Shown here one piece after another: positions 24,560 to 35,387 of a stretch of 64,000 nucleotides of DNA (position 1 is its first letter; each line of letters opens with the position of its first letter). The notes under the pieces were generated by a model. That model ran no database searches, was not told the origin of the DNA, and worked only from the letters and a program-made list of their open reading frames with translations. Both the position numbers and the translations under genes were made by a program. Source of the DNA: Portulaca oleracea (taxonomy: Eukaryota; Streptophyta; Magnoliopsida; Caryophyllales; Portulacaceae). The DNA lies in NCBI GenBank assembly GCA_029582165.1, contig CM055874.1, positions 3,174,114 through 3,238,113 of the forward strand. The letters are read 5' to 3'.

Positions 24560-24973
24560 CTAGATGCGCCTCAACACTTTCTTCAGCTCACTCTCGATCT
24601 CTAGATTGTTGTCTGTACCAACCCCGCAATTCCTCCTCCCCGTGAAAAACGCCGGCAACGGCACCGAACTCGCCGGCGGCGATATCACCGTCGACCCGGC
24701 GAACATCCCGTCGGGCTTTAGGGCGGGCTCGGGTTTCTTCGCCGGGGATATGTCTTCGCCCCGCTTCAGGATCCGGATGGGACCGGAAACGGGTAGGATC
24801 TGAGATGCGGGCTTCGGCGGTGGTGAGGACTTTCTTCTACGGCTAGATCTGTTAGGGTTAGGGTTAGTGTTAGTGTTAGGGTTCCGGCAAGGCTTGTTCG
24901 CCGGCGATACTACTTGGCGGTAGTGGTGGTGTTTTCTAAGGAAGTCTTCCGGTGGAAGAACGGCGACACCCAT
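24560..24973 (-). CDS. Gene D: small proline-rich protein with PNRC/EDC1-like motif
   Basis: A single-exon gene encoding 137 aa, starting MGVAVLPPEDFLRKHH. It has an Asn/Pro repeat, a basic stretch (SSRRRKSSPPP), the motif PIRILKRGED (about residues 65-75) and a Pro-rich linear motif, FAGSTVISPPASSVPLPAFF (about 91-110). The tail is an amphipathic helix, ESELKKVLRRI. The order ILKRG then (Y/F)AG-x(4)-SPxxSxxPxPxF matches the decapping-activator motif of animal PNRC and yeast Edc1, which bind Dcp1. The role in stimulating mRNA decapping is inferred from that motif, not shown. Paralog E lies 4.4 kb away in the same orientation. The 5' leader contains a long (CT)n tract on the coding strand (25097-25136). 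Confidence 0.85.
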   Translation of the reverse strand: MGVAVLPPEDFLRKHHHYRQVVSPANKPCRNPNTNTNPNPNRSSRRRKSSPPPKPASQILPVSGPIRILKRGEDISPAKKPEPALKPDGMFAGSTVISPPASSVPLPAFFTGRRNCGVGTDNNLEIESELKKVLRRI

Positions 24974-25096
24974 GATTGATTATGACTATAAGCTAAAGAA
25001 GGGAAGATAGGAGAAGGAATTTCAGCCGTAGATTAAGAGAGAGAAAGCGAATATGCTTTCAAAGAGGGAAGTGAGAAAAACGACGTGAGGCGTCGA

Positions 25097-25136
<40 letters not shown>
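25097..25136. repeat. (GA)n microsatellite in the 5' leader of gene D
   Basis: About 20 GA dinucleotides, read as CT on the coding strand, lie some 125 bp upstream of the gene D start. An equivalent tract precedes gene E (29933-29971), so it predates the duplication. CT-rich leaders are common in plant genes. Confidence 0.85.
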
Positions 25137-25139
<3 letters not shown>

Positions 25140-25501
25140 GTTAGATGTGTGGAAGGAAGACAAAGAGAGAGGGGTTAAATAGGAGGAGAATAAGGGAGGG
25201 GTTGTAGGAAGGTGGTAAGGACTGGGGATAGAGAGAGAAGTTGCAAGGCAGGTGGGAAAAAGAAGGTCCACAATACAACCCTACACCCAATAAAACCTAA
25301 TTCCAGTAGACAGTGAGTCTCAATTATGGACCTAAATTTAATATCAAAGCAAGTAGCTCAATTTTAAATTAAAACTTGTTTAATTTTGTGGTTCAACTTT
25401 AACATCATAAATTCATTGAATTTCACGCGGTGTGGTCGGGTTGATACTTTTTTAATTAAAAAACGGAAATGATAAATGTATTGGTGAAGACATTTATTAA
25501 G

Positions 25502-26468
25502 GGTATGTTTGATTAAGAGGAAAATTATTTCTGAGGAAATGGTTTTCTATAAGAAATGGTTTTCCAACGGAAATTGTTTTTCATGTCAAATTTTTCTTTG
25601 TTTGGGAGGAGATAAATTATTTTTCGGAAAATGATCATTTATGTCGATATAAGTAGCGATATATGTTACAAATGAAAATATTTGGAGCTCAAAATTCATA
25701 TTTGAGCTTTTCTTAAACATTTCTATCGTGTTTTAAAGTTTCGTGACAAACCAATAAAATTGAATTTTACTTTTAAGTTTCAATCATATTTAACCGCAAA
25801 AAAATGTCGAAAAAAGTGGCGATATATGTTACAAATGAAAATAATTGGAGCTCAAAATTCATATTTGAGCTTTTTTAGTCATTTCTATCGTATTGTAAAG
25901 CTTCGTGACAATCTGACAAAATTGAATTTTGCTCTTAAGTTTCAGCCATATTTAACCGCAACAAAAATGTCGATAAAAGTAGCGATATATGTTACAAATG
26001 AAAATATTTAGAGCTCAAAATTTATATTTGAGCTTTTCTTAGTTCATACTATCAAATCATAAAGTTTCGATTCAAACGGTTCAGTTTGAATTTTTAAAAG
26101 TTTCGATCGGTTTAGCAAAACTTATGATTTGATGTATATCGAGATAAATGTTATCAAATAAAAATATTTTGAGCTAAAAATTTATATTTGAGGTTTTTTA
26201 ATCAATTCTATCGTGTTACAAAATTTCGAGCAAAACCGTTAATGTTAAATTTCGGCCTCAAATTTCAGTTAGAGTTAGTAGTAAAAATCGATTCAACAAT
26301 CAATGGTGGAAAATGATTTTTCTATGTTGATCAAAGGAAGTCAATTTCCTCCCTTTAAAGGAAAATGATTTTATTTGGAAATGATTTTCTAAACTTTTTT
26401 TGTACCAAACACTAGAAAATTGGGAAAACATTTTCCAAAAAAATATTTTCTCCCCTACCAAACACACA
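25502..26468. mobile_element. MITE-like element with an internal tandem array
   Basis: The left end GGGTATGTTTGATTAAGAGG and the right end (inverse, about 26450-26468, CCCCTACCAAACACAC) resemble each other, and both are followed by GGAAAAT-rich subterminal repeats. The interior is a tandem array (see 25656-26300). No coding capacity and no clear target duplication. Confidence 0.5.
25656..26300. repeat. Tandem repeat, about four units of about 163 bp
   Basis: Units start with GCGATATATGTTACAAATGA at 25656, 25819 and 25982 (exact period 163), and a more diverged unit starts near 26140. Each unit contains the block GAGCTCAAAATT(C/T)ATATTTGAG, itself partly palindromic. Confidence 0.85.
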
Positions 26469-26470
26469 GA

Positions 26471-26600
26471 ATTCGTTCTTTTATGCGTTAACGCACCTAA
26501 ACGCAACGCAACATACCACAACATAACGCAAATTACCATTACCTTTTTACTATTTCCACCGCAACTTAACGCCACCTACCGCAACGCACAAAAAAACGGG
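26471..26600. mobile_element. Short Tourist-like MITE of the GCGTT subfamily
   Basis: The left part reads TTCGTTCTTTTATGCGTTAA and the right part CGCAACGCACAAAAAAACG. The interior is rich in AACGCAAC. A second member of this subfamily is at 35268-35387. Confidence 0.55.
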
Positions 26601-26602
26601 GA

Positions 26603-26950
26603 GTGTCTTCTCATGGTATAAAATTTATATATTTATAAATTAAATTGAAAAAAATTACATAAATGACTTTTATAACTATGATAATATATATAAATAGTAT
26701 AAAATCACACTTTTATATATATTTTTAAAAATTTACAAAAATGCATCTAAAATATGTCGAACGGACATGGTTCATTCGTTAGGGTGTCAATTTTAATTGT
26801 TGGCGTAGCCAACACGTTCCAAGCTTCTTATAATTGATAATTAATAATATCTGTCAAAAAATTTTGAGGCTAAAAATGATAATACGTATTAGATTTATAA
26901 AAAAGAAGACATTTAAGTAGTGTCTTGGGGCAAGACACATATCATCACCA
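26603..26950. mobile_element. Unclassified MITE, copy 1
   Basis: About 350 bp, bounded by AGTGTCTTCTCATGGTATAA on the left and AGTGTCTTGGGGCAAGACAC on the right. It aligns in inverted orientation with 41800-42160 through most of its length, including the block around GTTGGCGTAGCCAAC. The superfamily could not be assigned. Confidence 0.6.
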
Positions 26951-27153
26951 GTTAGATACTTCATATATATACATACACACACACATATATATATATATTA
27001 TAATAATAATAATAATTTTACATTTTTTTTTCCATATCATTAATCATTAAAATGATAAAATATCAGTATGTGTATACGACAATTAGCTTTAGCAATAATA
27101 GCTTTATTGAGGAAAAACTTACTTCTTTTTATGGCATTGTTTTATGCTATTAA

Positions 27154-27391
27154 GACCCTCTTCTTTTGTGCGATATTTTGTGGTATGCTGTGGTGTGGTG
27201 AAATTGTAGTGAGTGTGGTGGAATTATAGTAGGTTATTGGTATGTGGGGTAGGTGAGGAGAAAGAATGTAAAAACTAGAGGAGAAAAGTGAAAAGAGAAA
27301 AAAATAATGATTTGTGATAAAGTGTGGTGAGTTGTGACAAACTGCGGTATGCTGTGGCACCGCAGTTTGCCAACCACAAAAGAACAGGGCC
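27154..27391. mobile_element. Tourist-like MITE with TAA duplication
   Basis: The ends are GACCCTCTTCTTTTGTGCGA and the inverse of a GGCCCTGTTCTTTTGTGG-type end. TAA flanks both sides (27151-27153, 27392-27394). It is closely related to 16453-16714, with the same GTGGTG-rich arms. Confidence 0.8.
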
Positions 27392-27394
27392 TAA

Positions 27395-29095
27395 ATCTTG
27401 TACTTGCTTATAGTGTTGCTCAAAATGATATGGTAAAAATTTGTGAAAAGTGTGATTGATGTAGTAGGTGAGGATAAAGAATGTGAAAAGTAGAATAGGA
27501 AAATAAAGAGAGGAAAAATGAGAAATATATTAATAATGATTGTGATAAGGTATGAAAATGTGTGCACAAATATTAAGTGATATGGTGAATTGCGATACCA
27601 CATTGCACCGCACCAAACAAAAACTTAGCCTAAAAATAATTTGTTAATTTGTTTTTACACCTTCTTGATAAGTCAATTTCCACCCTTTATTTGTTTTACA
27701 TGTCAATTAATGTTGCTGAATGAATTTTGAATTTTAAAAATAAATAAAAAATTATAATGTTACGGGCTATCCAAACAAAATGCCCTTGCTTTATGAGGTT
27801 CAACTAGTATTAAAGAGATGACACAAACCAACCAAGGTATGCTCTACTTTGAAAAAACACCTAAACGTGGACATAAATTGATGTGATCTAGTCGCTGCCA
27901 ATTTGGGTTCAAATGCATGGGCCTGACATCATACATTAGACAGTGGCCCGCTAAGGAAATAGATTTTTGATTCTAACAATACGGTTTGATAATATATTAC
28001 AATCATAATTAATATATCTTTTCATTTTCATCTCTTTTGATTTTTTTTTTCTACTTATCATATCCTCTTTTCTCACTTACCATATTAACTATATTTTTCA
28101 CAAATTTTATAATAACATTTCATACTGTATCAGTTAATATTTTTCACAAATTTTATAATAACATTTCATACTGTATCACATTTTTTTCACAATTTTATCA
28201 TATTACACTATTTTCACATTTTACCATGTATTAAAAAAAAGATCTAAGATGGAGACAAAAACGACGATAAAGATCTCAAGGTTAAGCGTACACGCTGATG
28301 CGTCTATGAACAAGTGGGTTAAATGGACTCTTCTCTTTTGGCGGCTCCTGCTGCCTACCATCTCTCCATTTTTTTTTCCCCTCTAATAAAGAACAACGTT
28401 TCTTCAAATAAAAAATCTTTAATAAACTTGTCATTTACAAATAGAAACCATTTATAATATTTTTCTAATTTCATAATTTATAATCCTTTTGTTCTAAATA
28501 AACTGTCCAAATTTAATTAAAAGCTTAAAAGTTCAAAATTTTGATTATTAATTTATCAATATTATAATATTGTATAATATTATTGCTATTAAATTTGTGA
28601 TCGAAAATATTTTTATAAACAGATATAACATCAAAGACACTAAAAAACAAATTAAATAAGGGAGTATTTCTAAAACAATTTACGAATATCTCATCTTATT
28701 ACTTCATACGTTCTAGATAAGTACAGAAACCACACGATCTATCAAATTGAAAATAGTTTGAGAAAATTATAAGATACAAGCAGCTTTTTTCCATTTTATT
28801 CCTGTTTCTGTCGTAACAGAACCGGTATAATTACTCAGCTGAAAGCAACTTTGGACAAACCCAGAAGAAAATTTTTCTTACAATAAAAATAAATATTATT
28901 TCCTGTCCTTTCATATATTACTGGTAATCCTGAGCCTTACAAAATACAACAAATTACCCAATACAAAGTCATCCACCTTAATTCCTATCGTGCACCTTAA
29001 TACAAATCAAATTACAACCTGATTAATCACTACCGATCATCACTGTCACCATGATCATCATCATCATCTACCAACATCATCATCATCAAGACCAT
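27395..29095. other. Intergenic DNA between genes D and E flanks
   Basis: No gene is recognised. A diverged Tourist-like sequence spans about 27405-27635 (right end CCAAACAAAAACTTAGCC). A direct repeat of about 43 bp lies at 28097-28178. A degenerate Stowaway-like sequence may occupy about 28480-28666, ending GGGAG. Confidence 0.4.
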
Positions 29096-29099
29096 TAAA

Positions 29100-29195
29100 A
29101 TCTGTAAGCTACGGTATCCGGCCGATCCGATCTAACCTACTGGAAAAAATACGAGGTTCTGATCGGAACTTCGCCGGAAAACCTAAGCCTTACAA
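29100..29195 (-). promoter_or_regulatory. Conserved block in the 3' flank of gene E
   Basis: This is the counterpart of 24355-24445, with the shared core AACTTCGCCGGAAAACCTAA. It starts about 185 bp after the gene E stop codon and is probably part of the 3' UTR. Confidence 0.5.
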
Positions 29196-29378
29196 TTAAT
29201 TTAAACAAACCCCCTTAATCCCCCAAACTTAATTACGAAAATCAAATTAAACCCCTCTAAACTCCAAATCCAAATCCATCATCACCCCAGATTTTCTCAG
29301 TTCTCTATAGTCTGGAAAAATCCCTTGATATGATTCTTCCCCTCAATCAAACCAAACTAAAAAAACAGATGGAATCTT

Positions 29379-29801
29379 CTAGAGGAGCTTCAAGACTTTC
29401 TTGAGCTCACTCTCGATCTCCTGGTTATTATTCGAACCGAGTCCGCAGCTCCTCCTCGCCGTGAAAAACGCCGGCAACGGCACCGAGCTCGGCGGCGGCG
29501 ATGTCACGGTGGATCCGGCGAAAAACCCGTCGGACTTCATGGTGGGCCCGGGTTTCCTCGGCGGAGGAACGTCCTCGCCTCGCTTCAGGATCCGTACGGG
29601 ACTCGAAACGGGAGGGCTGGCGGGTCGGGTCTGGTTTCCGGCCTTGGGAGGCGGCGGGGACCTTCTTCTACGGCTAGATCTGTTAGGGTTAGAGGTAGGG
29701 CTAGGGTTCCGGCAGGGTTTGTTCGCCGGCGGTACTATTTGGCGGTGGTGGTAGTGGTGTTTTCTGAGGAAGTCTTCCGGCGGAAGGACGGCGACACCCA
29801 T
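29379..29801 (-). CDS. Gene E: small proline-rich protein with PNRC/EDC1-like motif
   Basis: A single-exon gene encoding 140 aa, a tandem paralog of gene D with the same start, MGVAVLPPEDFLRKHH. Conserved parts are the NKPCRNP segment, the basic RSSRRRRSPPPP stretch, the motif PVRILKRGED, the linear motif FAGSTVTSPPPSSVPLPAFF and the C-terminal helix ESELKKVLKLL. Changes fall mainly in linkers, which suggests selection on the motifs. As for gene D, the motif resembles PNRC/Edc1 decapping activators, so a role in Dcp1-Dcp2 mRNA decapping is a reasonable inference that I cannot confirm. The start is fixed by similarity with D. The upstream leader has a GA/CT microsatellite and is followed within 700 bp by MITE-derived sequence. 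Confidence 0.85.
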   Translation of the reverse strand: MGVAVLPPEDFLRKHHYHHRQIVPPANKPCRNPSPTSNPNRSSRRRRSPPPPKAGNQTRPASPPVSSPVRILKRGEDVPPPRKPGPTMKSDGFFAGSTVTSPPPSSVPLPAFFTARRSCGLGSNNNQEIESELKKVLKLL

Positions 29802-29927
29802 GATGATCGATGACTATAAGTTAAAGAGAGAAAGGTAGGAGAAGAAATTTCAGCCGTTGATTAAGAGAGAGAAAGCAGAAATGATTCTCTCAGAGAAGGT
29901 AGAGAGAGAAGAGACGTGAGGCGTTGA

Positions 29928-29932
<5 letters not shown>

Positions 29933-29971
<39 letters not shown>
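29933..29971. repeat. (GA)n microsatellite in the 5' leader of gene E
   Basis: A run of about 19 GA units, CT on the coding strand, about 130 bp upstream of the gene E start. It is the counterpart of the tract upstream of gene D. Confidence 0.85.
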
Positions 29972-29972
<1 letters not shown>

Positions 29973-30371
29973 TAGATGTATGTGTGGGGGGAAATGGGGA
30001 GGAGAGAGAGGGGATTAAATAGAAGGATGAAGAAATGAATAATGGAGGTGAAGGAAGGTGGTGGGACCAGACAAGTTGCGTGGCAGGTCGGGAAAGATAA
30101 GTTGGCATACAGCCCCTCTCTGGTCGGCGCGTGTGTAACCGCCACTGCGTTGAATTACAGTCATTTTTATTCGAGTTTATGGTGTTTTTGAGTTGGATTT
30201 TTCTAGTATTCTCTGTCTCTATAGGTGTTTCTCAATGGTTGCATTTTGTAGTAATCAAAATTAGTACCTAACGCACTGGATCTGTGTAATTTTGAGAAAA
30301 TAATTGCTCATACACCAACCATAAGACAGATGAAATGCTGAGGTTGTTTTATTGATACTATTCTCTTTTTA

Positions 30372-31443
30372 GGGTTTTGTTCTTTTATACGGTTTGTATA
30401 GTATGGTAATGGTGCAGTGCGGTGAGTTATAATAAATGGGATAGGTGAAGATAGAAAACATGAAAAATAAGGAAAGAGAAATGTGGGGAAATATATTTGT
30501 AATAATTGTGGTGTAATGTGGTGTGGTTAGACCTGGCAATTCTCGACCGACCTGGAAACCCGACTCAAACCGAACCGCAAAACATGGGTTTTGAACATAA
30601 AATTCCGACCCGGGACCCGAAAATGACCCAATCCAAAGAACCCGGTAAAAAACAGGTCAAGTTGGGTCAGGTTTGGGTCCTGTTGGGTCAGACACCTTAA
30701 TTTAAGTGTTTTGTCTACTTTGGCCTTGTGCAAAAAAAATGGGTCTATTTCATGAAAATTAAGGCCCAAAAGTAAAATATTGGGTGACTTTGAAAAGTTA
30801 TGCGTAGAGAGAGACATACAAATGAAATAATCAAATAACAAATGACCAAAACAAAACCCTAACACTGTCACTCAATCACTCTTTCAGTGAACCCTCTAAC
30901 TCGTGCAGTCCCGTTGCTCTCCTCTCTTTCAGTAAAATAGTGTATTATTGTCAAATGTCAAAGTTCAGTGCATTATTGTCCAATACCCTAAAAGTTCAGT
31001 ATATTAGCATCCCAAAACCCTATATATTTCATAAGTATTGTTATTCGTGGATTGTGACGTAAACCGCATAATACTTGTAAACTTGAAGATTGCCAAATTT
31101 TGTCCCTTGGATGTATAGTAATATGTCTATACAACCATGACATATCACAATGTCGAGCTTGGAATGGAATGTGCATTCTGCGGTGTCTTTGACCAATTAT
31201 AATCAATTTTATTAGTTGTAAGTGATGAGAAAAAGCGGTCATGACCAGTAAACCAGACGACACTTGAAACTAGAATACACGACTGTATTTACCGAAATCT
31301 GTGACCCATATTTACTGACCGATATCTGACCAGGCACGTACCGCGCGTATTGACAAGTTTAGGTGTGGTGAAATTTGCTAAAAATTAATGAGTGCGGTGC
31401 GGTGTGGTCCGCACCAAAATTTACCACATAAAAAACGGAACCT
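30372..31443. mobile_element. Tourist-like MITE interrupted by a hAT-like element
   Basis: The left arm begins GGTTTTGTTCTTTTATACGG and the right arm ends CACATAAAAAACGGAACC. The arms together amount to about 230 bp and are separated by the element at 30528-31361. Removal of that element and one copy of its duplication restores a MITE of normal size. Confidence 0.7.
30528..31361. mobile_element. hAT-like non-autonomous element, 834 bp, nested
   Basis: It is flanked by a perfect 8-bp duplication, GGTGTGGT (30520-30527 and 31362-31369), as made by hAT transposases. The ends are TAGACCTGGCAAT and, inverted, TAAACTTGTCAAT. It contains no transposase. The small ORFs inside it show no recognisable domain. 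Confidence 0.8.
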
Positions 31444-33790
31444 AAATATAATTTGAGAAAGCCTTTCGTTCTGTTTGTTATTTAGTTTTTGAGAGTTTTT
31501 TCCTTCTATGTATATTATTAATGTTTTGGATAACGTAATTTAAGAAAATACAATTTGTGTTTGTTATTTATTAAATCTTGGATTAAATTAAATAAATATA
31601 TTTAGATTGTAAAATTTAAAGATAGAACTGTAATATTAAATTCCTCATATTTTATTTGGATGAGATTTAGAGTATTAATCTAATATTTGATACATATACT
31701 AAACTAAATATAACAAATTATTCATATAATTTATTTTTTTATTATACAACATCCTTTATTTTTTAGTATAGTTTAATTTTAATTTAGTTTTATAAGAAAA
31801 TAATCTATATTTTACTTTAGCTTTATTTGTCATAGAATCATGATGACCGTCATTTATTCATTTCTCCTTAGGCTATCTACATTGGTGTCCATGGGATTGG
31901 GGGATGAGTGGGGTATAAATAGTGAAAATAATATTATTTTAATGGGTGTTGTGGTATGGTATTGTTAATGGTGTCCTTGGAGTTGGGGGATGAGATGAGG
32001 GATAAGTGGGGTAAGAAGTAATATTTTATTAGATTATGGGACTCACATGTAGAGTATAATTGTTTTCTTTTTTTGTATTGGACTATAATTGTTTTCTACA
32101 ATGATGAAATTGTATAGTTATAATTAATAATTAAAATATTAAAAATTAATTAGAAATGTGAAAATACTGTACTAATATATTTTTATTTTATTATAATTTT
32201 TTTATTTTAAAAATGATTATGTTTAAAATTTTACATTTTCACCTATATATAATATTAAAATTTTATATTATCGTTTCATATTACAATTAATTTGACAATA
32301 AAATATAATATTACATTTTCACATATATATCTAAGTTGATAAGTTTTAGCTCTAATTTAAACATAAACATCACATGTTAATTAACTATAAAAATAAGACA
32401 AAAATAAAAATCTAACACATACTTAAATAAACTATTTAAATTATCATTAAAAGGAAACATAATTAAAACATTAAAACAATTTGAGTTATAATATTTATAA
32501 TTAAATAAATTATTTAAATTACAAAATTGTAATTACAAATTCAAAAATAAAAAACCAACCGTTTGAAACCAAAAAAACAAAGGAAAAGAGAAAGAAAAGA
32601 AAAGGAAAAAAAACAAAAAAAAAACATGCGGGCCCCACCAGGAACCTGCCCTGATGCGCCCAGAAGCGCGTGTGGCGCACGCGCCGGATAGAATAGAGAG
32701 GGGTGCTGCGCACGCCCCCCCCTCCTGCGCCTCTCCCTCTTCTTTTCCCCCTTTTTCTCTTCAGGGACAGCCCCTCGTCCCTCAGTCCCCCTTTTCATTT
32801 CTTTTTCCTTTTTTTTTCTCTCTCTCTGCGTATGTTTCAAAAGCCGTGTGGATAACGTTAGAAATTCATATTTTTGGTAAATACTATAGTACAAAATGGA
32901 GGGATAATGATAATAGGAAGTTCAGCGGTGTACTCCACACACAGGAAGGCGCGTGAGATATAGTCCCTGAGTCACGGGCCCACATGACGTAGGAGAAAAT
33001 CAAGGGTCGCTGGGTCGGCGATGATACATTTGATAATCTTGAATGAGCGTTGAACCCTTCAATGACATGAAACGCCCCTTTATTTCCTTCAATATTACGA
33101 TTTTATGGATAACTTTTTGGGTTTTACTTTCTAGCTGGGGTTTCACTGTCAATTATTTTACCGGTGCGTTTAGATTTCATAATGAAAAATGTTAGTATAA
33201 AAATATAATATTATAATTTTAATATAATATTATATAAATAATTCAATAAAAAATGATAATTTTTTTTATAATTACTAAAATGATATTATATAAATAATTA
33301 TTAATAAAAAATGATAAATCTCATAAAAATTATTTTTAATATAATAAAATAGATTTGATAAAAATTATTAAAATTTATTTAAAATTTATCAAAAATAATT
33401 AAAATTTAACTCTTACCAAATTATTTTGTATTCATGAATTGGAGTTGCTAGGTAGCTGGCATGAAGGAGAGGGATGAGGATAAAGACGAGAGAGTTAAGA
33501 CATATACACACGCGTCATTGAACAAGTGGGCTGGTTTATGTCAATCAAAGACCTAAACCGACTCTTCTCTTTTGGGGGGCTCCTTCCGGTCCACAACCCG
33601 CCGTTACTTGTATTCTGTACCTATCTTCCATCCGTCAACATCCTCATTGTCCCAAACTATGTTTTACTATCCTAGAATTAATAATGTTATGCCATTTATA
33701 TAATTTAAATTTTAGTATTATCGACAGTCATTTAATTTTGAATTTTTAGACCCTTATAAATTGCACTTTGATGTATTGTATAATATTGTA
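31444..33790. other. Gene-poor region with a GC-rich patch
   Basis: The region is strongly AT-rich except for 32630-32780, a GC-rich patch followed by a pyrimidine-rich run. A related block occurs twice at about 31883-31945 and 31965-32030 (GGGGGATGAG...GGGGTA), suggesting a local duplication in a degraded transposon. No gene is supported. Confidence 0.35.
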
Positions 33791-34025
33791 CTCCCTTCAT
33801 TCTTTTTTATCTGTCATTTACAGTTTTTACTGTCAATTTTTAATCAATAATTTCTAATACAAATGTTTTGCAAAAAAGTATAATATTATATTTTTTAAAT
33901 AGTATTTTTTATTACAAATATAATGACATCAATTTTGTATGATAAATCATTGTATAAATTAAATATTAACGGTCAAAGTTTTGACACAATTTTCAAGGAT
34001 GACTAATAAAACCAAACAGAGGGAG
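33791..34025. mobile_element. Stowaway MITE
   Basis: The ends are CTCCCTTCATTC and the inverse of CAAACAGAGGGAG. TA flanks both sides. The length is 235 bp. Confidence 0.75.
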
Positions 34026-34049
34026 TATTATATAATTTTCTTGTATAAT

Positions 34050-34822
34050 AAAACATAGATCATGTTGTTTTTTTACCGCAAGTAAAATATGGTAATGGTA
34101 TAATATTAGTAAAAATGTTGATAGTGTGATATGATGTGGTATGGTATAGTTAGTTGTAGTTAAATTTGTGATAAACATAATTGGCGTGATGAGTGAGGAG
34201 ATAAAAAAATGAAATATACTCCCTCCTTCTCAATTTAAATGTCACTTGGGACATAATTTAAAAGACCAAAAAATCTTCACATCTACATTAATTTAGTGCA
34301 TTGGAAATGTGGAAATGTTGAATAAAATGGTAAATAAAAAAGGAAAAATGTGAATAAAAAAGAAAAATGAATGAAAAAGATGTAATTAATAAGGTTAATT
34401 TGATAAATTAGTAATTAATGTGCTATTGGAAATATAAAGTGACAAATATTATGAGAAAAAAAAAAGTTAGTTAAAGTGACAGATAATATGGGAAGGAGGG
34501 AGTATCGAGAAAAGTGCGGGGAAAAAATTATGATTGTTATGATAAAGTGTGATATGTATATTTTTTATATAGGTAAACGATCTCTTGCCACTCGCAGCAT
34601 TCTCCTACTCGCAGCTTTATCCAAAATGATAAGTGAGAATGCTCATGGGATTCAAACATTGGAGGTAGAGGACAAAAGGAGGGTCTCTTGCCACTCGGAC
34701 AAGAGATGATTGGCCAGTAAAGTGTGGTATGATATGTTAATATGTGATAATTTTTGGTTAGTGTGGTAAATTCTGGTAGGTGTGATATGATATTACATTA
34801 CTACATAAAAGAACAAAGACCT
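34050..34822. mobile_element. Diverged Tourist-like sequence with a nested Stowaway MITE
   Basis: The right end reads CTACATAAAAGAACAAAGAC and the interior has TGTGGTATG-type motifs typical of the family. The left end near 34064 is poorly preserved. The Stowaway element at 34219-34502 splits it. Confidence 0.4.
34219..34502. mobile_element. Stowaway MITE
   Basis: The left end is CTCCCTCCTTCTCAATTTAA and the right end the inverse, AATATGGGAAGGAGGGAG, with TA on each side. The length is 284 bp. Confidence 0.8.
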
Positions 34823-35098
34823 ATTCTTTTATGCTGTGGATAAAATATATTAATGGCACGATGTCATAAAAAATATGGACATTGTGATATAATTTAGTAT
34901 AGTGTGATAAGTTGTGAAAATTTTGTGGTAAGAATAATCATGGTAGATGAGGACAGACAAAAATGGAAAATAGTGAAAAGGTGAAGAGAAATAAAATTAT
35001 AGTAATTGTAATAAAATGTTATATAATATCATAATATATGATTAATGTAATAAATTGTGATAGATATAATATAGCACTACACAAAATAACAGTACCTA
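34818..35098. mobile_element. Diverged Tourist-like MITE adjoining the preceding one
   Basis: The left end reads GACCTATTCTTTTATGCTGT and the right end CACTACACAAAATAACAGTACC. It abuts or overlaps the preceding element by a few bases, so exact boundaries are uncertain. Confidence 0.45.
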
Positions 35099-35267
35099 AA
35101 ATACATAACCCAACCAAAAACAAAACTCGAGTTTGGAATTTTTGTCATCACTTATCAGTGGATACATGATTTATATACTATAAAAGAAAAAAATACATGC
35201 CAAACTATATATTTCTCCCTATATTATTCACCCGCCTACCCACAACTGACAATGGTCGAGGAAGAGA

Positions 35268-35387
35268 GGCATCATTCTTTTGTGCGTTGCGTTACGTTTA
35301 GTTGCGTTGGAAATGGTTAAAAAGTGATGATAATTTGCGTTATGTTGCGTTGCGTTTGGGTGGGTTAACGTATAAAAGAACGATGCC
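35268..35387. mobile_element. Short Tourist-like MITE of the GCGTT subfamily
   Basis: The ends are GGCATCATTCTTTTGTGCGT and the inverse of a matching GGCATCGTTCTTTTATACG end. The interior is rich in GTTGCGTT. The length is 120 bp. Confidence 0.7.

Noticed and set aside
24848..24888. Telomere-like GTTAGGGTTAGGGTTAG string
   Set aside because: It lies inside the coding exon of gene D and encodes an Asn/Pro/Thr repeat on the minus strand; only a few units are present.
32541..32956. ORFs of about 100-117 aa on both strands over a GC-rich patch
   Set aside because: Composition-driven frames over homopurine and homopyrimidine runs, without domain or splice context.
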